Assembly: GCA_017622995.1 (NCBI GenBank)
Contig: JAGAQA010000041.1
Span: 18,688 to 82,687, forward strand
DNA: 64,000 nucleotides
From: Oscillospiraceae bacterium
Lineage (GTDB): Bacteria; Bacillota; Clostridia; Oscillospirales; Oscillospiraceae
Direction of reading: 5' to 3'
The notes below the pieces were generated by a model that worked only from the letters and a program-made list of their open reading frames with translations, was not told where the DNA came from and made no database searches. Positions 42,648-50,831 of this stretch are shown here, one piece after another (position 1 is the stretch's first letter; every line of letters begins with the position of its first letter). Made by a program: the position numbers and the translations under genes.

Positions 42648-44354
42648 GTCACCGTTACTGATAACATTGACACGGAAAACCTTGTCCTCGTGGTTTTTTG
42701 AGGACTGAATCAGCCGGTTTTCGATATTTTCCGTGCCCGAATTAAAATTTACGGCGTTCTCCTTTTCGCTCACGTGAAGCAGAGCGTCAATGTCCGCCTG
42801 TAAATAGATTTCCAGCCGATCTTCATAGACCTGAATACGCTGGATGATAAGCTCCAAATCGTTTCGGTCAAGGGATTCCTTATTCAGAATGTCTTCAAAC
42901 ACATCCAAGGCAGTCTTTGCCGTTCGGTTAATCTGGATGATGGTGTTACGCTTGTCGGACAGCATGGTGATCTGATGATCCAGCCCCTCAATCTTCTTTT
43001 GCAGGTCGGCTTCCAGTTCGTCGTAGGTTTCCGCCAGCAGTTCCTCCTGTTCCGGGTGCTTCATGATGTCCCGGATGCGCTGCCGCTTGGTGGCTTTCAA
43101 CTCCTCCCGCAGCTGACCCATCACCTGCGCCAGATGGTCGGCGGACTGCTCGGTTTCCAGGACATCCTCGGTTTTCCGTGCCAAATCGGCGTTGAGCTGC
43201 GCCAGCATGGAGCGGGAGTTTTCTTTTACCTTTTTCACATAGAGCTTGAGAAGCTCGTCCAGCTTGTCTACTCTTATATGGTGAGAGGAACAGGCAGCAC
43301 GCCCCCGGCGGTGATAGGTGCCGCAGGTGTAGGCGGGGCTTAAATCCTTGCGGCTCATGGCGAACATGGGACTGCCGCAGTCGCCGCAGAAGAGAAAGCC
43401 GGAGTAAACATTGCCGTATTTCTTCACGCCACGGTAGTTGGCGGTGGAGCGCTTCTCCCGCAACGCCCGGGTGGTGGCGAAGGTGCGGTAATCGATGATG
43501 GGCTGGTGGTGGTTCTCAATGACGATGTGTTCCTCCTCGTCCCGGCGGACATCCTTGCCGTTGATTTTGGCACGGGTATATTTCGCCTGCCGCAGGGTGC
43601 CGATATAGAAATCGTTGTCCAGAATCCCCTGCACCGTCACAATCGCCCAGGCGGCTTTGGTTTTCCGGGTGGTGGTTTCGCCCTCGGCTTCCTTGCGCAT
43701 TTGCTCCGACATCCGGGGGGTGGGAATGCCCTGCTCGGTCAGGTAGTTGGCGATTTTTTTGTAGCCCCAGCCGTGGTTGTTGTAGAGATCAAAAATCTGC
43801 CGCACAACTTCTGCTTCCGTCGGCACGATCTCGAATTCTTTCTGCTTGTTGATGATGTAGCCGTAGGGCGCAGCGCAGAGCCATTTGCCGTCCGCCTGCC
43901 GCCGCCGGATGACATTCTTCACCTTTTTGCTGGTGTCGGTGACAGGCATTTCGTTAATGAGGAACTGGAACTGAATTTTCAGCCAGTCGTCATCGTTGGG
44001 AAAGTCAATGTTGTCGCCGATGGAGATGATCCGCACGCCGGCATCCCGCAAATCCTCCAGCTCCACCAGTCCCCGGCTGTTCCGCCGGGAGAATCGGGAA
44101 AAGTCCTTTACCACCAGAATGTCATACTGATGACGAATCAGACCCTTTCGCATGGCCTGATAGCCTTCCCGCTGTTCAAAGGTATAGCCGGAGCGATCCC
44201 GATCTTCGTAGAATGTCAGGGAGCTTCCCGGGAAGCGGGTATTGACGAAATCCTGAATGATGGCCTTCTGGTTTTCGATGGACACATTGTCCCGATCCAG
44301 TTCCTCATCCACGGAGATACGGCAGTAGCCTGCTATGTCAAAGTGTTCAATCAT
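42201..44354 (-). CDS. Large serine recombinase fused in frame to the C-terminal domain of SpoVT
   Basis: 717 residues. Residues 1-569 are a site-specific serine recombinase: catalytic Ser14 in AGYCRISVDEE, SIENQ, FYEDRDRSGYTFEQREGYQ and VVKDFSRFSRRNS in the catalytic domain. These are followed by the recombinase domain (about 155-260), the zinc ribbon FCGDCGSP...YTCGTYHRRGRAACSSHHI near 340-375 and a coiled-coil region (390-490). From residue 570 (PLEIYTEKDGGVIF) to the end the protein is the GAF-like effector domain of SpoVT. The junction is base 42648. In the excised circle the recombinase would instead end with 25 residues encoded at 63299-63222, giving 594 residues. Start set by AGGAGGTGCAAC before the ATG. 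Confidence 0.92.
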   Translation of the reverse strand: MIEHFDIAGYCRISVDEELDRDNVSIENQKAIIQDFVNTRFPGSSLTFYEDRDRSGYTFEQREGYQAMRKGLIRHQYDILVVKDFSRFSRRNSRGLVELEDLRDAGVRIISIGDNIDFPNDDDWLKIQFQFLINEMPVTDTSKKVKNVIRRRQADGKWLCAAPYGYIINKQKEFEIVPTEAEVVRQIFDLYNNHGWGYKKIANYLTEQGIPTPRMSEQMRKEAEGETTTRKTKAAWAIVTVQGILDNDFYIGTLRQAKYTRAKINGKDVRRDEEEHIVIENHHQPIIDYRTFATTRALREKRSTANYRGVKKYGNVYSGFLFCGDCGSPMFAMSRKDLSPAYTCGTYHRRGRAACSSHHIRVDKLDELLKLYVKKVKENSRSMLAQLNADLARKTEDVLETEQSADHLAQVMGQLREELKATKRQRIRDIMKHPEQEELLAETYDELEADLQKKIEGLDHQITMLSDKRNTIIQINRTAKTALDVFEDILNKESLDRNDLELIIQRIQVYEDRLEIYLQADIDALLHVSEKENAVNFNSGTENIENRLIQSSKNHEDKVFRVNVISNGDPLEIYTEKDGGVIFRKYSPMGDLQEFASQMCESVSAATGHITAITDRDGIIALHGAPRKELLDKPNSPELEKLMEQRKNYLYQQGDNPIKASQGESKYHLGAASPILSQGDLMGSVLLLLEEHDKPLGQSEQGLTKAIAGFLGKQMES
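42632..42668 (-). other. Left attachment junction (spoVT 3' part / element)
   Basis: To the left of 42646 the sequence codes for SpoVT (PLEIY). To the right it codes for the recombinase end (RVNVISNGD). The core GGGTC spans 42646-42650, and the element side reads ACCGTTACTGA (42651-42661), one arm of the attP dyad. Confidence 0.8.
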
Positions 44355-44408
44355 GTTGCACCTCCTGTTCTGATAATATCTATTTGAATATTGATGTTTA
44401 TAGATAAC

Positions 44409-44437
44409 ATTGTATATCATGAATCTACAAATTGCAA
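44409..44437 (-). promoter_or_regulatory. SigA-type promoter of the recombinase
   Basis: On the minus strand TTGCAA (44437-44432), 17-bp spacer, TACAAT (44414-44409), 55 bp before the ATG. The element therefore carries a vegetative-type promoter that reads the recombinase and, while integrated, the SpoVT tail. Confidence 0.65.
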
Positions 44438-44465
44438 GAACTTTTTTCGGGAGTCTGTTGGCAGC

Positions 44466-44506
44466 AAAAGTTACCGCACGCTTTCCCGGCGTGCGGTAAC
44501 TTTTGA
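44466..44506. terminator. Bidirectional terminator between the recombinase and the 87-residue gene
   Basis: Perfect arms AAAAGTTACCGCACGC and GCGTGCGGTAACTTTT around a short loop. T runs are present on both strands. Confidence 0.75.
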
Positions 44507-44519
44507 GACGAGCAGGAAA

Positions 44520-44783
44520 TTACAGCTCCATCTGGGCGGACTTCTGTGCCTTCTCCCGCCGGACTGCCAGCTCTGCACAGCGCTTTTTGTTGTATGCCAA
44601 CAAATCCAGGGTGCTTCGTTGCAAGTCCTCTTTCCCGGAACGGAAGACGGCTACCATATACTTCTGCTTCTTCCATTGGGCATACATGGGTTTCAGGTTC
44701 GCCTGTACAGCAGCATCCTCAGCCTCTTTCCGAGTTAGCCACACCTGAACCAGTTTCTTTGCATCGTCCTGAATAATCTCCAT
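44520..44783 (-). CDS. Small element-borne protein, unknown
   Basis: 87 residues, MEIIQDDAKKLVQVWLTRKEAEDA at the start, mostly helical and basic at the end (VRREKAQKSAQ). The pattern YMVAVFRSGKEDLQRSTLDLLAYNK is reminiscent of small proteins next to serine recombinases in clostridial conjugative elements, but I cannot name the family. The ribosome site AAGGGGG is good. Because excision by serine recombinases normally needs a small directionality factor, this and the next gene are the natural candidates; that is inference. Confidence 0.65.
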   Translation of the reverse strand: MEIIQDDAKKLVQVWLTRKEAEDAAVQANLKPMYAQWKKQKYMVAVFRSGKEDLQRSTLDLLAYNKKRCAELAVRREKAQKSAQMEL

Positions 44784-44900
44784 GTTAATGCCCCCTTTTC
44801 TTCAAATTATTGCCATATCTTTCTCTTTTAATGCGAATAGGCGTGCTCCTTTCTCCGGCAGGCAATCCTGCGCGTGTTGGTTTACGAACCTCGTTTTCGG

Positions 44901-45137
44901 TCAATCGTCTCTTCGCTTCTGCCAGACAATTTCATAGCCCAGTATATCGGCAAGCTCCAGCACCTCCCGATAGCGAAGGGTCTGGTCGCTCAGCTTAGCG
45001 GAAAAGTTGGAATCGCTGTCACTCCAACCGTACTCCGCGGAGCAGGCTTCCACCGCTTCCTTCTGGGTATAGCCCGCCGCGATGATGTGGGACTGGATGT
45101 CACATTTCACTTTGTTGATTTTTCTTCCCTTTTTCAT
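44901..45137 (-). CDS. Small HTH-like protein (DUF6471-like)
   Basis: 78 residues, MKKGRKINKVKCDIQSHIIA. A predicted helix-turn-helix region (AAGYTQKEAVEACSAEYGW) is followed by KLSDQTLRYREVLELADILGYEIVWQ, which resembles the DUF6471 pattern as I remember it. Ribosome site GGAGGGAACGAAC. It probably binds DNA, either to control the left-end genes or as a recombination directionality factor. Confidence 0.65.
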   Translation of the reverse strand: MKKGRKINKVKCDIQSHIIAAGYTQKEAVEACSAEYGWSDSDSNFSAKLSDQTLRYREVLELADILGYEIVWQKRRDD

Positions 45138-45418
45138 GTTCGTTCCCTCCTGTATTTGATGCTGTTTTCTGTGAAGTTGGTTTCCTGTATGGTGCTTTTT
45201 CTACGTAACTGTAAATTCCTTCCATTTTCTGTCAGCCATGTCCGGGTCATGGACAGGTCTGGCAAATGTTGTGTATGGCGAACCAATTGCGCAGCCGGTG
45301 CAGTCCTTTCCCGTACTGCGAATCGGGTTCTCCCTTTGCAGCATTGTCCTATGGCGTATTTCTCACAGGAACGGGAAAACATCTTTGCTGTTTTCCAAAG
45401 CCCTGTATAGCAACTCAT
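45134..45418 (-). CDS. Possible small gene upstream of the HTH-like gene
   Basis: 94 codons, MSCYTGLWKTAKMFSRSCEKY, with a strong ribosome site (AAAGGAGAGGAAC) and a 4-bp ATGA overlap with the next gene, both typical of a real gene. Against it: the sequence matches no family I know, is rich in Arg, Thr and Cys, and has no clear fold. It may be a decayed gene whose start survives. Confidence 0.35.
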   Translation of the reverse strand: MSCYTGLWKTAKMFSRSCEKYAIGQCCKGRTRFAVRERTAPAAQLVRHTQHLPDLSMTRTWLTENGRNLQLRRKSTIQETNFTENSIKYRRERT

Positions 45419-45517
45419 GTTCCTCTCCTTTGTTCAAAGTTTTCACAGGATACCCATTGACCGGATATCCCCGTGTATTCAGTTGTCAAGGTACAGGGGC
45501 AAACGCCCAGAGGACAA

Positions 45518-45562
45518 AAAAAGGGCATGACAACAGCGTGGTAAGCTGTTTGTCATGCCCTA
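45518..45562 (-). terminator. Strong minus-strand terminator without an obvious gene upstream
   Basis: GGGCATGACA(A) arms with inner ACAGC/GCTGT, followed on the minus strand by TTTTTTTG. Its presence implies a minus-strand transcript from 45,560-46,300, possibly a non-coding RNA or a lost gene. Confidence 0.6.
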
Positions 45563-46212
45563 ACTCGATGGTCCTCGTTCTCACCAGCAAAGCTGGTGGA
45601 TGCAGGCTCTTTTCCGGCTTGCTTTACTGGAAAAATCCAGCGTGTCCGGCGGCTGAACTATGTACGAAACGAAATAAGGAAAAATATGAAGTTGTGATCA
45701 CGAACCATTTTAGAAATTTTGTTTGTTTATTGAGAGTATAACAGATAGGAGAAGAAAAGTCAATACGGAATCCGAAAATATTTTCGATTATTTTATGGAG
45801 AGTCCAATTTATAAATGGAAGCGATTGTAAATCGCGCAGCCGCAGACGGACAGACTGCGATCATCGGGGCTTGGGGCGCAGCACCAACAAGAACCAAAAA
45901 CCTGCGGAGTCGCAAAAGGCGAAATCGCAGGTTTTGTGCGTTTGGTTACAAAGACGCATTGCTTGCGGCTAGCAAAAATGTTTAATCGTAAGTGGGTTTC
46001 ACGTTCAGCACAAAAGTCGCAAGCAATGCCTATGGCGCGCCATATGCGAAAAGCGCTCATTTCCGCTCCGACGGATTTGCGCGTTTTCTGCTTATTGAGG
46101 CGCTGCCCCAAACCCCGTGAACAAGAACTTGTTCTATGTAACGCTGCCCTTCGGACAGCGGCTGCGCAATTTTCAAATTGCTGTCGGAAGAATGGTGAAC
46201 TGCATCCCGGAG

Positions 46213-46259
46213 ATTATCTCAGCATTGTATCACGGCGGATGATACAATGCTGAGATAAT
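46213..46259. repeat. Perfect 20-bp inverted repeat
   Basis: Arms ATTATCTCAGCATTGTATCA (46213-46232) and its exact complement (46240-46259) around CGGCGGA. It lies 60 bp upstream of the AlbA_2 promoter. No T tail on either strand, so it is not a standard terminator. Confidence 0.7.
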
Positions 46260-46298
46260 GAGCGAAACAATTTGTGTGCGTAATGCTCCCATTCATTT

Positions 46299-46346
46299 AT
46301 CTAATCATGATTAGATGTTGACTAGGATGATTAGAATGAATATAAT
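46299..46346 (+). promoter_or_regulatory. Promoter of the AlbA_2 gene with an 18-bp palindrome
   Basis: TTGACT (46318-46323), 17-bp spacer, TATAAT (46341-46346), directly preceded by the palindrome ATCTAATCATGATTAGAT (46299-46316). GATTAG recurs inside the spacer. This is a likely operator, perhaps for the gene's own product. Confidence 0.7.
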
Positions 46347-46374
46347 AGATGATAAGATAACTGGGAGGTGCCAT

Positions 46375-47679
46375 ATGGATTTCGTGGAAAGTGAAGTTGT
46401 AGAACTTAAGTCCGAAGTGGTCGGGGACATCTGCAAAGAAGTCATTGCCTTTGCCAACACCAGGGGCGGTACGATGTACATCGGCGTTGCGAATGATGGG
46501 CAGGTGGTTGGCATCGAAAATGCTGATCAGGTTATTTTGCAGCTAAACAACATGATTCGGGATTCCATCAAGCCGGATCTTACCATGTTTGTGGGTTATC
46601 AAACCCAAGCGGTTGACGGAAAGCAGATTGTTGCTGTCACGGTTCAGAAAGGCACGGATCGTCCCTACTATCTGGGCAGCAAGGGTCTGAGACCCAACGG
46701 TGTCTATGTCCGCAACGGAACGTCCACCGATCCTGCAACCGATACAGCAATTCGAAAGATGATTAAGGAAACCGACGGGGATTGCTTTGAGGATATGCGG
46801 TCTCTGGAACAGAATCTGACCTTTGATGCAGCAAGTTCCCAGTTTGCAAAGCAGAAAGTTGCCTTTGATGCGTCCAAAATGCAGACATTAGGGTTGGTTT
46901 CTCCAGAGGGGATTTACACCAATGTGGCACTACTGCTGTCCGATCAGTGCGGCAGCACCATCAAGGCAGCTACCTTCTCCGGCTCAGATAAAAGCGATTT
47001 TCAGGATCGGCGGGAGTTCAGCGGCTCTTTGTTCCGGCAGATGGAGGAAGTCTATGCCTATCTGGACATGAGAAATCAGACCCGTGCCACCTTTGAAGGT
47101 CTGTACCGCTTTGACAAACGGGATTATCCTGAAGAAGCTTTGCGGGAAGCGCTGCTCAATTGCCTGGTGCACAGGGACTATTCCTTCAGCGCCAGCACCC
47201 TGATCAGCGTCTATGATGATCGGATCGAGTTCGTATCCGTAGGCGGGCTGCCCACAGGAATTTCTCTGGATGACATCCTTCTTGGGCTTTCTGTTTGCCG
47301 AAACCCCAAGCTGGCAGGGGTGTTTTATCGGCTCAAACTGATTGAAGCTTACGGCACCGGTATGCCCAAAATCCTGAATGCTTATGCCGGAACCGGTTTG
47401 GTGCCAAAGATCGAGGTGACCAGTAATGCCTTCAAGATCACCCTGCCGAACCGAAACGCGGCTGACAGTGGCATCCACTACGAACCTGATCCCGGTAAGA
47501 GCAAAGAGGAACGGATTCTTAGTTTCCTCGCATCCAGGGGCAGCATTGCCCGCAGCGATGCCCAGAAGCTGCTGGGTGTAAGCCAGGCAACTGCCAATCG
47601 GATTCTGAAGCAGATGGTAGCGGATGGTTTGCTCTGCCAGGAGGGCAGCGCAAGAAATACGCGGTACAAAGCAAAATAG
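46375..47679 (+). CDS. AlbA_2 (Schlafen-type) putative transcriptional regulator
   Basis: 434 residues. The N-terminal AlbA_2/Schlafen domain (about 1-120) has ESEVVELKSEVVGDICKEVIAFANTRGG and YIGVANDGQVVGI. The middle region contains EALREALLNCLVHRDYSF and DRIEFVSVGGLP, the ATP-binding-like C-terminal domain of this COG2865 group. The last 60 residues form a winged helix (SRGSIARSDAQKLLGVSQAT). Such proteins are often annotated as regulators or RNA/DNA-binding helicase-like proteins and occur in mobile elements and near defence genes; the activity is not established. ATG at 46375 with GGGAGGTGCCAT. Confidence 0.8.
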   Translation: MDFVESEVVELKSEVVGDICKEVIAFANTRGGTMYIGVANDGQVVGIENADQVILQLNNMIRDSIKPDLTMFVGYQTQAVDGKQIVAVTVQKGTDRPYYLGSKGLRPNGVYVRNGTSTDPATDTAIRKMIKETDGDCFEDMRSLEQNLTFDAASSQFAKQKVAFDASKMQTLGLVSPEGIYTNVALLLSDQCGSTIKAATFSGSDKSDFQDRREFSGSLFRQMEEVYAYLDMRNQTRATFEGLYRFDKRDYPEEALREALLNCLVHRDYSFSASTLISVYDDRIEFVSVGGLPTGISLDDILLGLSVCRNPKLAGVFYRLKLIEAYGTGMPKILNAYAGTGLVPKIEVTSNAFKITLPNRNAADSGIHYEPDPGKSKEERILSFLASRGSIARSDAQKLLGVSQATANRILKQMVADGLLCQEGSARNTRYKAK

Positions 47680-47712
47680 GTGCTCGGAAATGTGTTATGC
47701 GGAGGGAATACA

Positions 47713-47799
47713 ATGAATGCATATAGAGAAAGTATCCGGATAAATGGCTCGGTTGAAGTAGTAGGGGATTCGTCGTTGAAATTCCTACCATGCAGATAA
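47713..47799 (+). CDS. Possible 28-residue peptide
   Basis: MNAYRESIRINGSVEVVGDS and eight further residues, with ribosome site GGAGGGAATACA at near-ideal spacing, 33 bp after the AlbA_2 stop. It could be a true small gene, or the surviving start of a gene lost to decay. No family recognised. Confidence 0.3.
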   Translation: MNAYRESIRINGSVEVVGDSSLKFLPCR

Positions 47800-48174
47800 T
47801 GAACGCACAGCTGAAAACAGAGAAATATGTCAGGCAGACAGAGCACAGGAAAAAGAAAATAGTTTCGTCCATGCAGGCTTCTAGCTACCCGATCTGCCAG
47901 AAACATCTTCCGATAGCCTTCTATGATGTAAACCCGACGTTTCTGGAGAAAGGAAAGGAAGAGGTTGTGCTTGCTGTGGGAGAGCATGCCCCGTCCGTCG
48001 GCAGATTCCGAGACAGGGCTTTTCACGTTGTTACAGCTCGCTCCGCAAGGAGCGGCAAGAGAACAGCAAGCATTAACCCATACCGCAATCAGTATTTGGA
48101 CAAATGTTACGGAGAAAGTAAAACGTCGCTGGGTGAATGGATGTATTTCTCCACGGATGAAGAGAATTATCAAA

Positions 48175-48211
48175 CCGGCAGGCTCAAACGAGCCTGCCGG
48201 TAGCTTTTTTG
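48175..48211 (+). terminator. Rho-independent terminator
   Basis: CCGGCAGGCTC-AAAC-GAGCCTGCCGG followed by TAGCTTTTTT. It probably ends the AlbA_2 transcript. Confidence 0.8.
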
Positions 48212-48356
48212 AGAGGAGACTTTGACGCTTACATGTAGAAGAAGTTTTGCGTATAGTAATATTGGAGTTGTGATTACCCAGAAGGATCAGCGATTTTGGG
48301 GGGAGTTTTTAAAAAAATTTACGGAGAATCGAAGAATTATGAAGATATTATTCTTA

Positions 48357-50831
48357 TCATAGGTAGTATCCCGTGATGCTCTGGGGACATTTACTGATTG
48401 TCTCCGGAGTACCGCAGGCGACAATCCTCCCGCCTTCTTCCCCGCCGCCGGGTCCCATATCGATGATATAGTCTGCATTTCGGATGACATCCAGGTCATG
48501 TTCAATGACAACGACGGTTGCACCGTTTTGAATCAGAGTCTCAAACACCCTCAGTAGCGTCTGCACATCCAGAGGATGAAGCCCAATGGTTGGCTCGTCA
48601 AAAACGAATACGGAATCCGACTGCTGACGACCCATTTCGCTGGCCAACTTCAGCCGCTGGGCTTCACCACCGGACAGGCTGGGGGTTTCTTCGCCCAGTG
48701 TTAGATATCCCAGGCCCAGGCTTTGCAGCACCTGCAAACGGGATGAGACAACTTTCATATCAGCGCATCTGCATAATGCAGTGTTTATGTCCATATCCAT
48801 CAGACTCGGCAGTGTGAACGTTTCGCCCTTTTTGTTGCGCAGTTTTACGCGGCTTGCTTCCTTCCGGTACCGCGATCCGCCGCAATCCGGGCAAGGAATT
48901 TCCACGTCCGGAAGAAATTGCACATCCAGACTGATTTGACCGGTGCCATCACACACCGGACAGCGAAGATCACCGGTATTGTAGGAAAAATCACCAGCTT
49001 TGTAGCCCAGACGTTTGGCATCTTCGGATTTAGCAAAGAGTTTTCTCAGCTCATCGTGCACATTGGCATAGGTCGCCACAGTAGAACGGACATTGACTCC
49101 GATGGGGGTGGCATCGATCAGCTTTACATGACCGATCCCCTCTGCGTAGAGATGCTTGACGTGTTCCGGCAGTTTTCGGCCTTCCAGCAACGCTTCCAGC
49201 CCAGGAACCAAGCTTTCCAGGACCAAGGTGGTTTTCCCGGAACCGGATACACCGGTCACAACGGTAAGCCTGCCCTTGGGAATGTCTGCTTCCAGAGATT
49301 TTACCGTATGGATAGATCCGGTGGAGAGGTGAATTCTTCCCAGATCGAACAGCGAATCCGCCCCTGCCCGCTGCCGGACAGCCAGCTGCCGCCCTGCCAG
49401 ATAGGGTGCAATCTGAGATGCCGGATGATTCATAATCTCAGCAGTCGTGCCTTGGGCAATAATTCTTCCGCCTTTGGCGCCGGCCTGGGGACCCATTTCG
49501 ATGATATAGTCTGCTTCCGCCAGAATCTGGGTATCGTGATCCACCAGAATCACGGAGTTGCCATCGGCAATCAGATCGTGCATTACGCCGGTGAGTCCTA
49601 CGATGTTGGAAGGATGTAAGCCAATGGAGGGCTCATCCAGTACATACAGCACTCCGGTGGTGCGGTTGCGTACAGAGCGCGCAAGCTGCATCCGCTGTCG
49701 CTCTCCGGTAGACAATGTGGACGCAGCCCGATCCAGCGTCAAATATCCAAGTCCCAGATCCATCAGCCGCTGCGCTGCATTCTGAAAGGACAGGCAGATG
49801 CTCTGCGCCATGGGGCGCATTTCTTCCGGAAGAGATGTCGGAACGCCGTCCACCCATTTTCGCAGCTCTGTTAGTGTCATATGGCAGGCTTCATCCAATG
49901 CGATGCCGCGAATTTTTGGCATTCTGGCGGCAGAGGACAGCCGGGAACCGCGGCATTCCGGACATATATCCTCCTTCAGAAATCTTTCTACCCGCTTCAT
50001 GCCTTTCTCATCCTTTACCTTTGATAGGGCGTTTTCAACGGTATACGTGGCATTGAAATAGGTAAAATCCAGCTCCGTGGCCTGATGGGTATTCTTATTC
50101 ATGTATAGAATGTGCCGTTTTTCAGGGGGGCCGTTGTACACCATTTCTTTTTCCTGATCCGTCAGATTTCGAAAGGGGACGTCGGTCCGTACGCCCATTT
50201 CTCGGCAGATATCTGTCATTAGCGACCACATGAGACTGTTCCATGGAGCTACTGCGCCTTCGTCGATGGTCAGATCCTCATTTGGTACCAGGGTTGTTCG
50301 GTCTACCGTCCGCACAATACCGGTACCATCGCAGCGGCGGCAGGCGCCTCGGCTGTTAAAGGCCAATTCCTCGGCGCTGGGTGCCCAGAAATGCTCGCCG
50401 CACTCCGGGCAAACCAGTTCCTGGCCTGCAGCGACTGCCAGACTGGGCTGCAGTGTGTGCCCATTGGGACAACGATGGTGTGCAAGTCTGGAATACATCA
50501 GCCGGAGGCTGTTCAGCAGTTCCGTTCCGGTGCCAAAAGTGCTCCGAATCCCGGGAACCCCCGGTCGCTGATGCAGGGCAAGCGCTGCCGGTACATACAG
50601 CACCTCGTCAACATCTGCTTTGGCTGCCTGAGTCATCCGACGGCGCGTATAGGCGGACAGAGCTTCCAGATAACGTCGGGAACCTTCTGCGTATAATACG
50701 CCCAGAGCCAGAGAAGATTTCCCAGATCCGGACACACCGGCAATTCCCACAATCTGATTCAGGGGAATGTCAACGTCCACATTTTTTAGATTGTGAACTC
50801 TGGCTCCCCGGATTTTTATTTTATCAATCAT
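48357..50831 (-). CDS. UvrA-like ABC ATPase (UvrA paralogue)
   Basis: 824 residues with the tandem ABC layout of UvrA. ATPase I: GVSGSGKSSLALG near residue 33, signature LSTGERQR near 385, LDEPSIGLHP. ATPase II: GVSGSGKTTLVLE near 540, signature LSGGEAQR near 735, FDEPTIGLHP. Zinc modules are seen at CPECGEHF...CRRCDGTG and CPVCDGTG...CPDCGGSR. It is about 115 residues shorter than housekeeping UvrA and belongs with class II UvrA paralogues, some of which confer resistance to DNA-binding drugs. Being element-borne and alone (no uvrB/uvrC), it may be a resistance or repair cargo. Start MIDKIKIRGARVHNLKNVDV. Confidence 0.88.
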   Translation of the reverse strand: MIDKIKIRGARVHNLKNVDVDIPLNQIVGIAGVSGSGKSSLALGVLYAEGSRRYLEALSAYTRRRMTQAAKADVDEVLYVPAALALHQRPGVPGIRSTFGTGTELLNSLRLMYSRLAHHRCPNGHTLQPSLAVAAGQELVCPECGEHFWAPSAEELAFNSRGACRRCDGTGIVRTVDRTTLVPNEDLTIDEGAVAPWNSLMWSLMTDICREMGVRTDVPFRNLTDQEKEMVYNGPPEKRHILYMNKNTHQATELDFTYFNATYTVENALSKVKDEKGMKRVERFLKEDICPECRGSRLSSAARMPKIRGIALDEACHMTLTELRKWVDGVPTSLPEEMRPMAQSICLSFQNAAQRLMDLGLGYLTLDRAASTLSTGERQRMQLARSVRNRTTGVLYVLDEPSIGLHPSNIVGLTGVMHDLIADGNSVILVDHDTQILAEADYIIEMGPQAGAKGGRIIAQGTTAEIMNHPASQIAPYLAGRQLAVRQRAGADSLFDLGRIHLSTGSIHTVKSLEADIPKGRLTVVTGVSGSGKTTLVLESLVPGLEALLEGRKLPEHVKHLYAEGIGHVKLIDATPIGVNVRSTVATYANVHDELRKLFAKSEDAKRLGYKAGDFSYNTGDLRCPVCDGTGQISLDVQFLPDVEIPCPDCGGSRYRKEASRVKLRNKKGETFTLPSLMDMDINTALCRCADMKVVSSRLQVLQSLGLGYLTLGEETPSLSGGEAQRLKLASEMGRQQSDSVFVFDEPTIGLHPLDVQTLLRVFETLIQNGATVVVIEHDLDVIRNADYIIDMGPGGGEEGGRIVACGTPETISKCPQSITGYYL

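Larger units (their letters stand above)
45419..46298. other. Long non-coding stretch with strong hairpins
   Basis: About 0.9 kb without a convincing gene. It holds the minus-strand terminator GGGCATGACA...TGTCATGCCC with T7 (45518-45560), a small stem ACCAGC/GCTGGT near 45580, and a stretch at about 45,830-46,120 with GGGGTTTGGGGC-type sequence (minus strand) and the 8-bp palindrome GGCGCGCC, loosely like the region next to relaxase genes of mobilisable elements. A perfect 20-bp inverted repeat follows at 46213-46259. A 100-codon minus-strand frame at 45809-46111 has no support as a gene. Confidence 0.4.
47680..48356. other. Gap after the AlbA_2 gene; probably decayed sequence
   Basis: No recognisable gene. 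Frames at 47790-48203 (137 codons, +) and 47478-48173 (-) lack ribosome sites and family features. A 28-codon frame with a strong ribosome site starts at 47713. A strong terminator closes the region at 48175. Confidence 0.45.

Noticed and set aside
45809-46111. 100-codon minus-strand frame
   Set aside because: No ribosome site, no family features, and Cys/Arg-rich random-looking sequence.
47790-48203. 137-codon plus-strand frame after the AlbA_2 gene
   Set aside because: No ribosome site, starts inside another small frame, no recognisable domain. Kept only as part of an unassigned region.
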